In this document: positions 17,649 to 25,818 of the stretch, in pieces
Position numbering within the stretch: position 1 is the stretch's first letter
Layout of the letters: every line of letters begins with the position of its first letter
Assembly (NCBI GenBank): GCA_963713695.1
Contig: CAVQMU010000009.1
Span: forward strand, 310,001 to 374,000
DNA length: 64,000 nt
DNA from: Rhodoblastus sp963713695
GTDB taxonomy: Bacteria; Pseudomonadota; Alphaproteobacteria; Rhizobiales; Beijerinckiaceae
Direction: 5' to 3'
Translations under genes and position numbers: made by a program
The notes under the pieces: generated by a model
Told to the model about the DNA's origin: nothing
Seen by the model: only the letters and a program-made list of their open reading frames with translations
The model's database searches: none

Positions 17649-18026
17649 CTCCCCCGGCAGCGCCGCGTCCGTCGGCGCGAAAAGTCCGGTCTGCCGGGCG
17701 ATGACTGCAAGCGCGGCGACGAGATCGGCGAATCCCGCCTGCAAGTCCAGAACCTGATCCCTTGAAAAATTGGGATAGGCGCGCGTCAGACCGGAATGGA
17801 CGACATCGATCATCAGATCGACGTCGTCCTGGTTGAGCAGGGCCGCGCCGAGCGGATCGCCGCCGGCGATGCGCGCCTGAATGGCATTCAGCCGCGGCAT
17901 GAGTTTGAGAAGGCCTGGCACGACAATTCGAGCCTGGCGCAGGGCGAGAAGGGGAATGAAGAATTCCCGGCCGCCCAATGCGACGACCGGCGCGGCGGCG
18001 CAATCAGCTTTCGGATCTGGCGTCAT
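17646..18026 (-). CDS. Tail assembly chaperone (G-like)
   Basis: A 126-residue protein (MTPDPKADCAAAPVVALGGREFF, LLALRQARIVVPGLLKLMPR, ending QTGLFAPTDAALPGE). The pattern of a beta start followed by helices, together with the position between the tube protein and the tape measure, fits the phage tail assembly chaperone that coats the tape measure during tail assembly. The start at 18026 lies 1 bp from the stop of the tube gene. Its 3' end contains the G5 slip site described for the extension. Confidence 0.7.
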   Translation of the reverse strand: MTPDPKADCAAAPVVALGGREFFIPLLALRQARIVVPGLLKLMPRLNAIQARIAGGDPLGAALLNQDDVDLMIDVVHSGLTRAYPNFSRDQVLDLQAGFADLVAALAVIARQTGLFAPTDAALPGE

Positions 18027-18027
18027 C

Positions 18028-18786
18028 TCAAACCGCCGTATTGATTTCGCCGATGGAATTGGCGGCATTGGCAAAGGCTTCGAAATCCATTTCCGGAATT
18101 GCGAAATCCTGGTTCTTGGAAGCGACGCTCAATTTGGTCGAAACGCAATTGTAAAGTCGCAGCGACCATTGGGCGCCGGCTATATTCGGATTGGTCTGGT
18201 AGAAGTCGATCTGGAAGGTTGGCGCCGTTCCCATCTGCTTGTTGGCGAGCAAGGCGCGCGAGCCCGAACCGGAACTGGTCTGCGTATAGGAGTAGGAGAC
18301 GAGAAGCGCCCTGCCCGCGTCGCCGGAACTGAAGGCATAGACGCCGGCAGAGACGCTGTACTGGCCAACAGCCGGAGTTGAGGCGACCTTTGTCAGCGCG
18401 AGGCCGCTCGACGCGTAAACGACGCCAAGATCAGCGTCGAAATTGGCTGCGTTGGCGGCCGAATAGCCATAAGGTGACGACGAGGAGACAGCGCCGGCCT
18501 CGTTATAGGCCCAGAGCTTCTGTCCCGCCGTCATGCCCTGCCCGAAAAAGCAATCGTTGTAGAGGGGGCCGTCGATATTGGCGAATTTCGCCTTGCCGGA
18601 AATCTTGCCCTCGCCGCGCGCAAAGGCAATCGGGAACTGGTACTGGCCGAAGAGCTGCTTGGATGAAAAGCTGAAATCCAGTGACACGTCCTGAAGCGCG
18701 CCGAACTGGACAGGAGTTGCATTTGCGCCCGATGGCGTGGCGATGAGCACGCCGGAGCCAAAAGCGACGGAAGTTATATTGGACAT
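18028..18786 (-). CDS. Major tail tube protein
   Basis: A 252-residue beta-rich protein with the usual tube-protein order: an N-terminal hairpin (FGALQDVSLDFSFSSKQLFG, a phrase common to tube proteins of this type), AFARGEGKISGKAKFANIDG, a loop rich in Ser/Ala/Tyr, and the C-terminal strand pair (LRLYNCVSTKLSVASKNQDF, then IPEMDFEAFANAANSIGEI). Position between the tail terminator and the chaperone agrees. Confidence 0.83.
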   Translation of the reverse strand: MSNITSVAFGSGVLIATPSGANATPVQFGALQDVSLDFSFSSKQLFGQYQFPIAFARGEGKISGKAKFANIDGPLYNDCFFGQGMTAGQKLWAYNEAGAVSSSSPYGYSAANAANFDADLGVVYASSGLALTKVASTPAVGQYSVSAGVYAFSSGDAGRALLVSYSYTQTSSGSGSRALLANKQMGTAPTFQIDFYQTNPNIAGAQWSLRLYNCVSTKLSVASKNQDFAIPEMDFEAFANAANSIGEINTAV

Positions 18787-18885
18787 GGATCAATGCTCCT
18801 GCAAAATGGCGGAAGGTCTTTGTTTCAAGGTGAAGATCTTATCGGCGCGAAGGCCCACTGCCTTGCGGCCATTCGAGCCGGGAAC

Positions 18886-19347
18886 TTACGGCGCCAGAAT
18901 TCTCAGCGGCGCCAGCGCCAGGCCCTGCCCGTCGAGGTCGCCGGGATCCTTGACGATGCGGCCCTCGACGCGGCAATGGCCGACGAGCCCACCGAGCGTC
19001 TGCCGCCCGAGAGCTGGATCGGGAGCGAGGCAGGCGTCGATCGCATCGAGAGCAATATTTAGGTCGCGCGCCGGAATGGAATCCGGGTCCTTGCCAGCGG
19101 CGACATAGACGAAAAGATCGACATTGAGCACGGTCTTTCCCGGAAGGTTCTCCGACGTGTAGGCATAATTTTCGCCATGCTCGGTGATGAAAAGCGCCGG
19201 CTGATCGGCGCTGGCGACATCGCTCCATAATTTGAGGCGGCGCGACAGCAAGGCCCAGGTCAAACAGCCGTTGATCGGAGCCGCAAACTGCGCGCCGGCC
19301 AGGCGGCCATAGAGCGCCTGCATGATCGCCTCTCGGGAATTCATCAT
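18886..19347 (-). CDS. Tail terminator/minor tail protein (gpU- or DUF3168-like)
   Basis: A 153-residue protein with an N-terminal helix (MNSREAIMQALYGRLAGAQF), a strand containing QPALFITEHGENYAY, the strand LNVDLFVYVAAGKDPDSIPA and a final helix and strand (NIALDAIDACLAPDPALGRQ, GRIVKDPGDLDGQGLALAPL). This is the tail-terminator fold pattern, and the gene sits directly before the tube protein. Its ATG overlaps the upstream stop (TGATG type). Confidence 0.75.
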   Translation of the reverse strand: MMNSREAIMQALYGRLAGAQFAAPINGCLTWALLSRRLKLWSDVASADQPALFITEHGENYAYTSENLPGKTVLNVDLFVYVAAGKDPDSIPARDLNIALDAIDACLAPDPALGRQTLGGLVGHCRVEGRIVKDPGDLDGQGLALAPLRILAP

Positions 19348-19842
19348 TCGCCATTCCCCAGATTTCCGGCAAGGCTTGTGACGGCGTCCGTCAAGTCCTG
19401 CACAATCTCGTCGCTCTGCTCGTCAAGCGCAGATCGCAGGTAGGAACGCTGAGGGATCAGCGATCCTGGATGCTGGATCCGACGCGCGAAAAGCTGTTTT
19501 CCGTTCATCACGAACGCGAGCGCTTTCGCCTTGTCCGGCAGAATTTCATGCGCTGCTGTCTTGCCGCCGAATTCCTGGATTGCGGCATAGGGAACATCGC
19601 CGCTTGAAAAGATCTCCGCGCCAATCTGCCCATCTTTTGAAACCTGCGTCTCGATGGAGTTCCCGCAAGCGACCGCTGCGCGCGTTCAACACGCCGCCAC
19701 TCAGATTGACCCCGACCACTTGTTGGTAAAGAGCCTGCGCAAGCGCGTCGACCTTGTCGGCAAGCGCCTCGCGCAACAAATCTGGGAACGCGCCAAGACG
19801 CTCGGCGAGCGTTTCCTGCCCTTCAAGGCCGATTTTAAGCAT
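19344..19842 (-). CDS. HK97 gp10-like head-tail component (frameshifted)
   Basis: About 165 residues when the frame is restored. The first part (MLKIGLEGQETLAERLGAFP, LAQALYQQVVGVNLSGGVLN, ARSGRLR) and the second part in the next frame (NSIETQVSKDGQIGAEIFSS, YAAIQEFGGKTAAHEI, FARRIQHPGSLIPQRSYLRS) together match the HK97 gp10 family, including the conserved A-R-S-G-R-L and Y-A-x-x-x-E-F-G-G motifs. The break is one extra C in the CCC at 19662-19664. The restored frame ends in a TGA that overlaps the next ATG. Confidence 0.8.
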
Positions 19843-19845
19843 GCT

Positions 19846-20658
19846 TCAATTCGCTATGACGCGGGCAAAGCCGCGCAACGCCATGGAAACGAATTCCGGC
19901 ACGGCCGTGATGCGAAAGCTGGTCGTTTCCTGACCACCGAGACTTTTCGAGGTCATGGCGATCCTTTCGCGGTAACGATAGCGGTCCGCAGCCCATTCCA
20001 GCGCGCAATTGGCGAGATCAAGCGGCACATAGCCATAGTTGAGCAACAGATTCTGTCCGCCGTCTGCCGACGAGAACCAGTAGCCCCCGGCTCCATCGAG
20101 CGCATATTGTCCCTGGGACGGATTGGCGGCCACCAGATCCAGCGCCTGCCCATTGGCGTAAGTCACGCCGCAATCGCAGGCATAGGCCCCATAGGGCTGG
20201 TTGGTCGCGATGAGGAGGGGCGCGACTGACGGCGCAATGGCGACTTCATTGCGGACCTGGTAGCCCGCCCGATAGGCAATGGTGACATTCTGCCAGCCGC
20301 GCGAAAATCGACCGCCGCGCAGCATCAACATTTGCATGGCGCCGGGCGGTTCGTCGTCGCCCGATTCAATCGTCCAGCCGTCCCCCGTTTCCGTGAGCGC
20401 CTGAGGAAGGCCTCGCCCGTCAATCGACACCGAGGTTACGGCGACCACCGGCCAGTGACGCAGCTGAATCCTGTCCCTGCCATTGCCGTCGAAGACGTCC
20501 GCGACGTTGCGCGGCCAGATGAATGGCCGATTGAGATAGGTCGAAATGGCCCGGCTGATCTGGCTGATCAGGCTGGCGAGCACGAGATCGTCGCCAGTAG
20601 ACTGCACGCCGAGGTGGGCCTTGAGCTGCGCCAGGGATATGAGATCGCCCTGCGCCAT
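19846..20658 (-). CDS. Head-tail connector protein (HK97 gp6-like)
   Basis: A 270-residue connector. The N-terminus LISLAQLKAHLGVQSTGDDL, VLASLISQISRAISTYLNRP is the hallmark of gp6-like DNA-packaging/connector proteins. A large beta insertion follows (RLRHWPVVAVTSVSIDG-like text, RAGYQVRNEVAIAP, YVPLDLANCALEWAADRYRY), and the end is GGQETTSFRITAVPEFVSMA. It would bind under the portal and seal the filled head. It lies 3 bp from the next gene. Confidence 0.82.
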   Translation of the reverse strand: MAQGDLISLAQLKAHLGVQSTGDDLVLASLISQISRAISTYLNRPFIWPRNVADVFDGNGRDRIQLRHWPVVAVTSVSIDGRGLPQALTETGDGWTIESGDDEPPGAMQMLMLRGGRFSRGWQNVTIAYRAGYQVRNEVAIAPSVAPLLIATNQPYGAYACDCGVTYANGQALDLVAANPSQGQYALDGAGGYWFSSADGGQNLLLNYGYVPLDLANCALEWAADRYRYRERIAMTSKSLGGQETTSFRITAVPEFVSMALRGFARVIAN

Positions 20659-20660
20659 GT

Positions 20661-20870
20661 TCAGTTCGCCTTCTCGGAGCGGGCGCGGCTGCGCGGAAGG
20701 GACGGCGCGCCTTTTTCTTCCGGTGCGATTTCGGTCAGGGCGACGCAGCCATGCGGCGCCAGTTCAACGGCTAGAATTTCTGCCGCATCAAAACAGCGGT
20801 TTTCATCCAGCGAAACCAACTCGCCGCCGCAGAAAATGGCAGTGACGCCGACAGGAGCTTGAAATTTCAT
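20661..20870 (-). CDS. Small phage protein of the head module (unknown)
   Basis: A 69-residue protein (MKFQAPVGVTAIFCGGELVS, then CFDAAEILAVELAPHGCVAL and a basic end). It is tightly packed 2 bp before the connector gene and just after the capsid gene. Two short beta hairpins are suggested. Small genes at this position often encode head accessory proteins, but no family is recognised. Confidence 0.6.
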   Translation of the reverse strand: MKFQAPVGVTAIFCGGELVSLDENRCFDAAEILAVELAPHGCVALTEIAPEEKGAPSLPRSRARSEKAN

Positions 20871-20949
20871 GTCTCGATCCCGTGAATGGAGAAATGGCGC
20901 TGGCGAGCCGCCCCGGACAAGCCGAGGCGACTGACTTGGGGAGCGCGGA

Positions 20950-22458
20950 TCAGCCGTTGCCGATATTGGTGATGACCGACATGCTCGGCGGAAAATAATG
21001 CTGCAACACCTGGTCGGCGTAGACGCCATATTCGTAGCGGCGCGAGCGCAGCGGCCATTCAATCTGATAGTAATCCTGGCGCGTCCTGATCTGCACGACA
21101 TTGCCGACATTGGCGAGCGGATAGGGCAGCTTGCGGGTCAGGAACAGCATGGTCCCCGCGGGCATGTTTGGATGCACCTTGATGTCGAGCGTCTTGGCGC
21201 CCGTCATCGAATATTTGTTCTTGTAGGTGGTGACCATCACACCCCCGCCAAGCGCGTCCTGGCTGGCGTCGAAGATGAAACGCTGCGCGCTGTTGGCGCC
21301 GCCGGCGAGAATTTTCTTCGAGATATTTCCTGCTTCCTGCGAGGAGACCCAGACCTCGTCAGGGGACAGTCGATAAAGGTCCCAGTTCGATTTGAGAATG
21401 GCCTCGATCTCGACGATGCCCCCAGCGCCGTCGGCGGTCAGCGGTGTGCCGATTCCGGCGGCGCCGTTCGGCTGAAAGGTGATGTTGGCGCCAGATGTGG
21501 GCTGCAATGCCTGGGTCAGAAGACCGTCGAACACCAGCGCATTCGAAGAATTGTCGGCGCTCGGCAGTGAGGCCGCCGTCTGGGCGCCCGCCGCATTGGC
21601 GGCGATGACGACGCTGTTGATCGTCGTGATGGCGCCAAGAATTTCGGACCCGGCCGCGCCCCAATACCAGGCGTAACCGAATGCGCCGCGCGTGGTGGCG
21701 ACCGAAGCCGTGACGCTGCCGGCCGGACCCGTGACGGCGACGGTGGCGTTGGCCGACTTCTGCGCCGCGCCGCCGCCAAAAGTGTCGGTTGAGGAATCGG
21801 CGTTCGTGCGGGTGATCGACGCCTGCACGCCGCTGACGATCGTCGAGTTCATCATGCCATCGAGCGTCAGGGCGACGCAGATGACCGACAGGGTTGCGCT
21901 GGCGAGCGCGCCGCCGGAACTGGAAGCCGCCAGCGTCGGCGTATTGGTCACGCCGAGCGCCAGCGAGGTATTGCCGCCGAGAATGAGAGCCTCTTCGCCC
22001 AGCATCAGCGCTTCCAGTCCGGTCTGGGCGGCAAGGGCGCGGATGTCGTCGAAATTCTGGCCGGCGAACTGGGCCTCGAAATCGACATTGGTTTCGATGC
22101 CGATACCCTTGTAGGAGGCGATGTAATCCTTGGTCGCCATGGCGGCGACGCCGCCGCGATTGCCACCGGAAACGCCGACGCGCAGGCCGGAGGAATTGAT
22201 GGCGGTGATTGCCCTCCATGCGGCCTGGATGCCGCCCTTTCCGGAGACGCGGGGGATGGAATTGCGTAGCGGCGTCAGCATGGGATAGAGCAGCTTGGCG
22301 CCGGATTCCAGATCGTAATAAGTCAGGCCGGACGTGGCCGAAGCGCTTTGCGAAAAGGTGGATTTTTCCAGGCTGGCGAACCGCGGATCGAACAAGGGCG
22401 CGGACTGCGCCTTGCGGATCGCCTGATTCAATTCCAGCGCGTTCTGTTGTGCGGTCAT
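20950..22458 (-). CDS. Major capsid protein with inserted domain
   Basis: A 502-residue protein in the capsid position, after the prohead protease. The N-terminal arm (YYDLESGAKLLYPMLTPLRN) and the C-terminal half (GIVEIEAILKSNWDLYRLSP, DEVWVSSQEAGNISKKILAG, PYPLANVGNVVQIRTRQDYY, QIEWPLRSRRYEYGVYADQV) have the layout of HK97-fold capsids of this type. Between about residues 175 and 300 there is an extra Ala/Ser/Thr-rich beta segment (TLAASSSGGALASATLSVIC, VALTLDG, VAVTGPAGSVTASVATTRG), which looks like an Ig/FN3-like surface domain inserted in the shell protein. Confidence 0.78.
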   Translation of the reverse strand: MTAQQNALELNQAIRKAQSAPLFDPRFASLEKSTFSQSASATSGLTYYDLESGAKLLYPMLTPLRNSIPRVSGKGGIQAAWRAITAINSSGLRVGVSGGNRGGVAAMATKDYIASYKGIGIETNVDFEAQFAGQNFDDIRALAAQTGLEALMLGEEALILGGNTSLALGVTNTPTLAASSSGGALASATLSVICVALTLDGMMNSTIVSGVQASITRTNADSSTDTFGGGAAQKSANATVAVTGPAGSVTASVATTRGAFGYAWYWGAAGSEILGAITTINSVVIAANAAGAQTAASLPSADNSSNALVFDGLLTQALQPTSGANITFQPNGAAGIGTPLTADGAGGIVEIEAILKSNWDLYRLSPDEVWVSSQEAGNISKKILAGGANSAQRFIFDASQDALGGGVMVTTYKNKYSMTGAKTLDIKVHPNMPAGTMLFLTRKLPYPLANVGNVVQIRTRQDYYQIEWPLRSRRYEYGVYADQVLQHYFPPSMSVITNIGNG

Positions 22459-22497
22459 GGGCGTGCTTTCTCTGTTGCTAAAATGGTATTCGGCGCT

Positions 22498-23533
22498 TCA
22501 GCCGAAGCGTTTGGGCTGGGTCTGCGCCGCCTTGATCAGGACAAGCGAAGCTTTTTCGGGGGAAAGCCGCGCCAGTTCCGCGGCGAGATCGTCGAGGCTC
22601 GCATCCGCCGATTTCGAGACCGGCGCGAAGCCCTGTAACAGCGGCGGCGGCGCGGGCGTCCGTTCGAGCGCCGACACGCGCTCAGTGAGCTCCGCGAGAC
22701 GCGGCGCGAGTTCCGCAGCCATTTTCCGCACAGTCTCATTTTCCCCATCGAGTTTTTCGAACCGGGCCAGGAAGGGGTCCGATTTCTGCGTTGGCCGCGG
22801 CGTCATCGCTGCGACGCACTGGTTTTTCAGCCGCGCCAACAGAGTGGAAAGAGGCTCCGTATGGGTGGGCTCGGCGTTGATGTCCTGTTCGATCGCGGCG
22901 AAGAAGTCGGCGATCACATCCGCAGCCGCCGCATCACTTTCGATATTGCCCGCGAGCCATTCCCGCAGGAACGGCCCCGGGCCGCCGCGCTGAATCGGAC
23001 CGGCGACATCCGCCTTCGACAGCAAAGCCGCGAAAACGCGCGTCTCGCACAGCGCCGTCAGCCTTGACCAGTTCGAATGTCGCCTCCGGCAGGCAAGGCA
23101 GATCGACCAGCGAAATTTCGATAGGCCGGGCGGTATAGCGGGTCAGATCGGGATTTTCAGGATCGCTCCAGCGCTTAACATAGGCGCCGCCCTGGCTGAA
23201 ACCGGTGTAGACGCCTTCCTCGATCTTGCGCCATTCGTCATCGTCGACGATCTTGGCGGCAATCTCGATCCGCTTCTCCTCGTCGTTGAAGGCGATGGAG
23301 GCGACTTTGCCCGCCGCGACATTGCCATGCATGGCGCGCACATTGCCGAGACTCTTGCCACCCGAAGCCCTGGCGCAGTCGGCCGACCATTGCTCGTAAA
23401 GCGGTTTGGTGCTGGCGTAATCGCAAATTTCGCCCGCCCGGTCCGGCAGTTCCGCCGTGGCCGAGCCATAGACCAGACGCTTGGCGGCGTCGGCCTTGCT
23501 GAGGGGTATGAACAAGTGCATCTGGTCCGTCAC
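22498..23533 (-). CDS. XkdF-like prohead protease/scaffold (frameshifted)
   Basis: About 344 residues when one base is removed near 23057-23066. The N-terminal part is an XkdF-like protease domain: FIPLSKADAAKRLVYGSATA, AMHGNVAAGKVASIAFNDEE, VYTGFSQGGAYVKRW, ARPIEISLVDLPCLPEATFE. The following frame continues as LCETRVFAALLSKADVAGPI and a helical, charged region that would act as the internal scaffold, ending TQPKRFG. I start it at the GTG at 23533 because AAGGAG lies 6 nt upstream. Two separate genes (the second from a TTG at 23025) are the alternative. Normally it directly follows the portal; here hisC and portal debris lie between. Confidence 0.72.
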
Positions 23534-23604
23534 GCGCGGCTCCTTACATGGCAAGGCAGCCCCGCCTTCGACGGGACTGGCCTTTTGGACGAATTTTTCT
23601 TAAA

Positions 23605-23635
23605 AGCAGGCGCGCCATCGACGCTGGCGCGCGAA
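23605..23635. repeat. GC-rich inverted repeat upstream of hisC
   Basis: A perfect 8-bp stem (23610-23617 with 23625-23632, arm GCGCGCCA) around a 7-nt loop, lying between hisC and the protease gene. Read leftward it is followed by a weak U tract (CTGCTTTTAAG). It might be a weak terminator for leftward transcription or part of the hisC leader. Confidence 0.35.
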
Positions 23636-23654
23636 ATCACGGCACGGAGCCACG

Positions 23655-24722
23655 ATGCAGTTCTGGAGCGCGCTTGCGCAGGGCCTGAGCCCCTACACGC
23701 CCGGCGAACAGCCGCGCATCGAAGGCCTGGTCAAGCTCAACACCAATGAATCGCCCTTGCCGCCCTCGCCGCGGGCCCTTGCGGCCATGCACGAGGCCGT
23801 CAGCGATGCGCTGCGGCTTTACCCCGATCCGGAATCCACGGGCCTGCGGGAATGCCTGGCCCGCTACCATGGCCTGCAACCCGAAAACGTCTTCGTCGGC
23901 AATAGTTCCGACGAAGTGCTCGCGCATGTCTTCGCCGCACTGCTGAAGCACGACCGTCCCCTATTGTTTCCGGATGTGACCTACAGTTTCTATCCCGTCT
24001 GGTCGAAGCTTCATGGCATCGACTACCAGACGGTTCCGCTCGATGCGGACATGCGGATCGTCATCGACGACTTCAGGCGCAATTCCGCCGGCGCCATCGT
24101 CTTCGCCAATCCCAACGCGCCCACGGGCATCGCGCTTTCGCGTGACGAGATCGCCAAGCTGCTTGAACAGAACGCCGGCATTCCCATCGTCGTCGACGAG
24201 GCCTATGTCGATTTCGGCGGCGAGACGGCAATCCCCCTGCTGGCGGATCATCCCAATCTTCTGGTGGTGCGCACCTTCTCGAAATCGCGGGCGCTTGCGG
24301 GTCTGCGCGTCGGCTATGCGCTCGGCTCGGCGTCGCTGATCGAGGCGCTCTCTCGCGTAAAAAACTGTTTCAATTCCTATCCGGTCAACCGCATCGCCCA
24401 GGCGGGCGCGGTCGCCTCGGTCGAGGACGAGGCCTATTTCCAGGCCAGCCTCAAGACCATCGTCGCGGAACGCGAAAACATGAGCGCGCAATTGCGCGGG
24501 CTCGGTTTCGACATATTGCCGTCGAGCGCCAATTTCATTTTCGCGCGCCACGCCACGGCCAAGGGCGCGGAGCTGACGCAGGCGCTGCGCGACCGCGCCG
24601 TGCTGGTGCGCCATTTCAACGCGCCGCGCATCGCGGATTTTTTACGCATCACTGTCGGGACGGCGGAGCAGACAGGGAAGCTGGTTGCTGCGTTGAAGGA
24701 TATTTTGCGCTCTCACGAATAA
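23655..24722 (+). CDS. hisC: Histidinol-phosphate aminotransferase inserted in the phage head module
   Basis: A full-length 355-residue PLP enzyme of histidine synthesis (imidazole-acetol phosphate to histidinol phosphate). All fold-type I aminotransferase landmarks are present: LVKLNTNESPLPPSP, YPDPESTGLRECLARY, FVGNSSDEVLAHVF, FANPNAPTGIALS, VVDEAYVDFGG, and RTFSKSRALAGLRVGYA with the PLP lysine. The RBS GGAG lies 6 nt before the ATG. It is the only gene on the plus strand between 1977 and 31608, sits between portal debris and the prohead protease, and has no histidine-gene neighbours. Its last codons run directly into a copied portal segment (24714-24762), so its 3' end marks a recombination junction. 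Confidence 0.92.
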   Translation: MQFWSALAQGLSPYTPGEQPRIEGLVKLNTNESPLPPSPRALAAMHEAVSDALRLYPDPESTGLRECLARYHGLQPENVFVGNSSDEVLAHVFAALLKHDRPLLFPDVTYSFYPVWSKLHGIDYQTVPLDADMRIVIDDFRRNSAGAIVFANPNAPTGIALSRDEIAKLLEQNAGIPIVVDEAYVDFGGETAIPLLADHPNLLVVRTFSKSRALAGLRVGYALGSASLIEALSRVKNCFNSYPVNRIAQAGAVASVEDEAYFQASLKTIVAERENMSAQLRGLGFDILPSSANFIFARHATAKGAELTQALRDRAVLVRHFNAPRIADFLRITVGTAEQTGKLVAALKDILRSHE

Positions 24723-25048
24723 CATGGACACAGAGCCGCTTGATCCAGGCGAGGAAGGGCAGCAACCCCACCGGTCGTCACCGCCAGCACATCCGCCATC
24801 GGATCGTCAGGCAAAATCTCGCCCATGATCGCAGCCGCCCGACGCCGCGTCATCATGCCGGCGCTCACACAGGCGACGAGATTCTCCCGCTGCACGCTGG
24901 GATCGACGACCACTTCCGGGCGCCAGGCGAATTCGAGGTTTTCCGCGCCCAGCTCCCGGATGACTTGGTCGCAAAGCCGCTTGATCCAGGCGAGGATCGG
25001 CAGCAACTCCGGCTCCTTGGTCGAAACAAAAGTTTTCGCCACGCGGCT
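24713..25048 (-). pseudogene. Decayed partial duplicates of the portal gene
   Basis: From about 25045 the text VAKTFVSTKEPEL is joined directly to LPILAWIKRLCDQVIRELGA and then to ENLEFAWRPEVVVDPSVQRE, VSAGMMTRRRAAAIMGEILP and MADVLAVTTG, matching the intact portal (25819-27513) but lacking about 38 internal residues. A short repeat (CTCC) at both ends of the gap suggests slippage or microhomology deletion. After VTTG the segment runs in another frame into a second copy of the same portal stretch (LLPFLAWIKRLCVHVIRE, 24762-24714) that reaches hisC. No start or stop suited to a working portal remains. Confidence 0.8.
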
Positions 25049-25051
25049 TTG

Positions 25052-25273
25052 TTATCTGGTTTTCAATTCATCGGGCGCCAGGTCAGGATACAAGTCAAAA
25101 ACCGGCCGGAGAACACCAAAATATATCTCGCCGAGAATCGAGCCTATAAGCTTCTTAAATTCGGCCGACTTGTCATCGTCTGCGTCTTCGAGCAACTCGA
25201 TCAAGATCGAATTAAGATCATCCGAGGCGCGAAGCGCGAGCTCGGAAATGGTTTTCGCACGGTCAATGTTCAT
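25052..25273 (-). CDS. Small acidic helical protein, candidate immunity protein 2
   Basis: A 73-residue all-helical acidic protein (MNIDRAKTISELALRASDDL, NSILIELLEDADDDKSAEFK, KLIGSILGEIYFGVLRPVF). The ATG at 25273 has GGAA about 6 nt upstream. It follows the orphan twin-CX3C gene by 34 bp, just as the related 65-residue gene at 25610-25807 follows the portal-fused twin-CX3C tail. The ends of the two small proteins can be loosely aligned (KKLIGSILGEIYFG... and KKKLGELFVHIVSE...). The role as a cognate immunity or chaperone protein is inference. Confidence 0.5.
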   Translation of the reverse strand: MNIDRAKTISELALRASDDLNSILIELLEDADDDKSAEFKKLIGSILGEIYFGVLRPVFDLYPDLAPDELKTR

Positions 25274-25307
25274 TTTAGATTCCAACTTATACAGGGTTGT
25301 GTTCCGT

Positions 25308-25589
25308 TTAGCCGGACGGCGCGGGAAAATATTTTCGCCATTCCGGCCAGTCCGCTTCGCCTATACAATGCTGCACACAGCGAAAAAACGCCACTCCTTG
25401 ACTTGCTCCAGGCGTCGGCAACGCGATGCTGCTACATGCAGCGATGCACGCTTCTTTTGATTGCGCCGCGACTTCGGGCGCAGTTGATGAGCCTTCCGAC
25501 GCGGGCGTGGGGTGATACTGGCCGTTCCTCGTCGTTGCAGTCCATCGTCCATCTGCGGCGCGCGGCTGATCGAAATCAAATTTCTCCAA
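25308..25589 (-). CDS. Orphan twin-CX3C C-terminal cassette
   Basis: A 93-residue frame beginning KFDFDQPRAADGRWTATTR, a linker of the type found before variable C-terminal domains of phage structural and polymorphic toxin proteins. Cysteines at 48, 52, 71 and 75 form C-x3-C, 18 residues, C-x3-C (EACIAACSS ... FFRCVQHCIGE), matching the spacing in the tail of the intact portal (17 residues). The only start is a TTG without a clear RBS and a stop lies 9 codons upstream, so it looks like an orphan cassette cut from a longer protein, able to be exchanged by recombination. Confidence 0.5.
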   Translation of the reverse strand: MEKFDFDQPRAADGRWTATTRNGQYHPTPASEGSSTAPEVAAQSKEACIAACSSIALPTPGASQGVAFFRCVQHCIGEADWPEWRKYFPAPSG

Positions 25590-25609
25590 AAATTTGTTTT
25601 AGCCAACGA

Positions 25610-25807
25610 CTACCCGGAAACTGACAAATTTTGTAGATATGGAATCAAACTCAAATCAATTTCACTGACAATATGAACGAATAACTCACCGAGTTTCTTC
25701 TTTACATCTTTGTTGTCACACTTTTCTGTTAAATACATAGGATATTCGAGATTTTTTATTATTAGTTCCAGTGAAGATATTATCTGTTTCGCTTCTGATT
25801 CCGTCAT
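25610..25807 (-). CDS. Small helical protein, candidate immunity protein 1
   Basis: A 65-residue helical protein (MTESEAKQIISSLELIIKNL, LTEKCDNKDVKKKLGELFVH) encoded in markedly AT-rich DNA. The ATG at 25807 has AAGGGA 8 nt upstream and lies 11 bp after the portal stop, so it is co-transcribed with the portal-fused cysteine-rich tail. Base composition unlike the neighbours indicates recent acquisition. Function as immunity to or chaperone of the adjacent tail domain is inferred only from the arrangement and from its duplicate downstream. Confidence 0.5.
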   Translation of the reverse strand: MTESEAKQIISSLELIIKNLEYPMYLTEKCDNKDVKKKLGELFVHIVSEIDLSLIPYLQNLSVSG

Positions 25808-25818
25808 ATTTTTTTCCC

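Noticed and set aside
23585..23608. A sigma-70 promoter for hisC starting with TTGGAC
   Set aside because: No acceptable -10 element lies 16-18 bp downstream; the next AT-rich stretch is only about 9 bp away.
25361..25606. 81-codon leftward frame overlapping the orphan twin-CX3C cassette
   Set aside because: It lies in another frame of the same DNA, while the cassette frame has the conserved linker and cysteine spacing.
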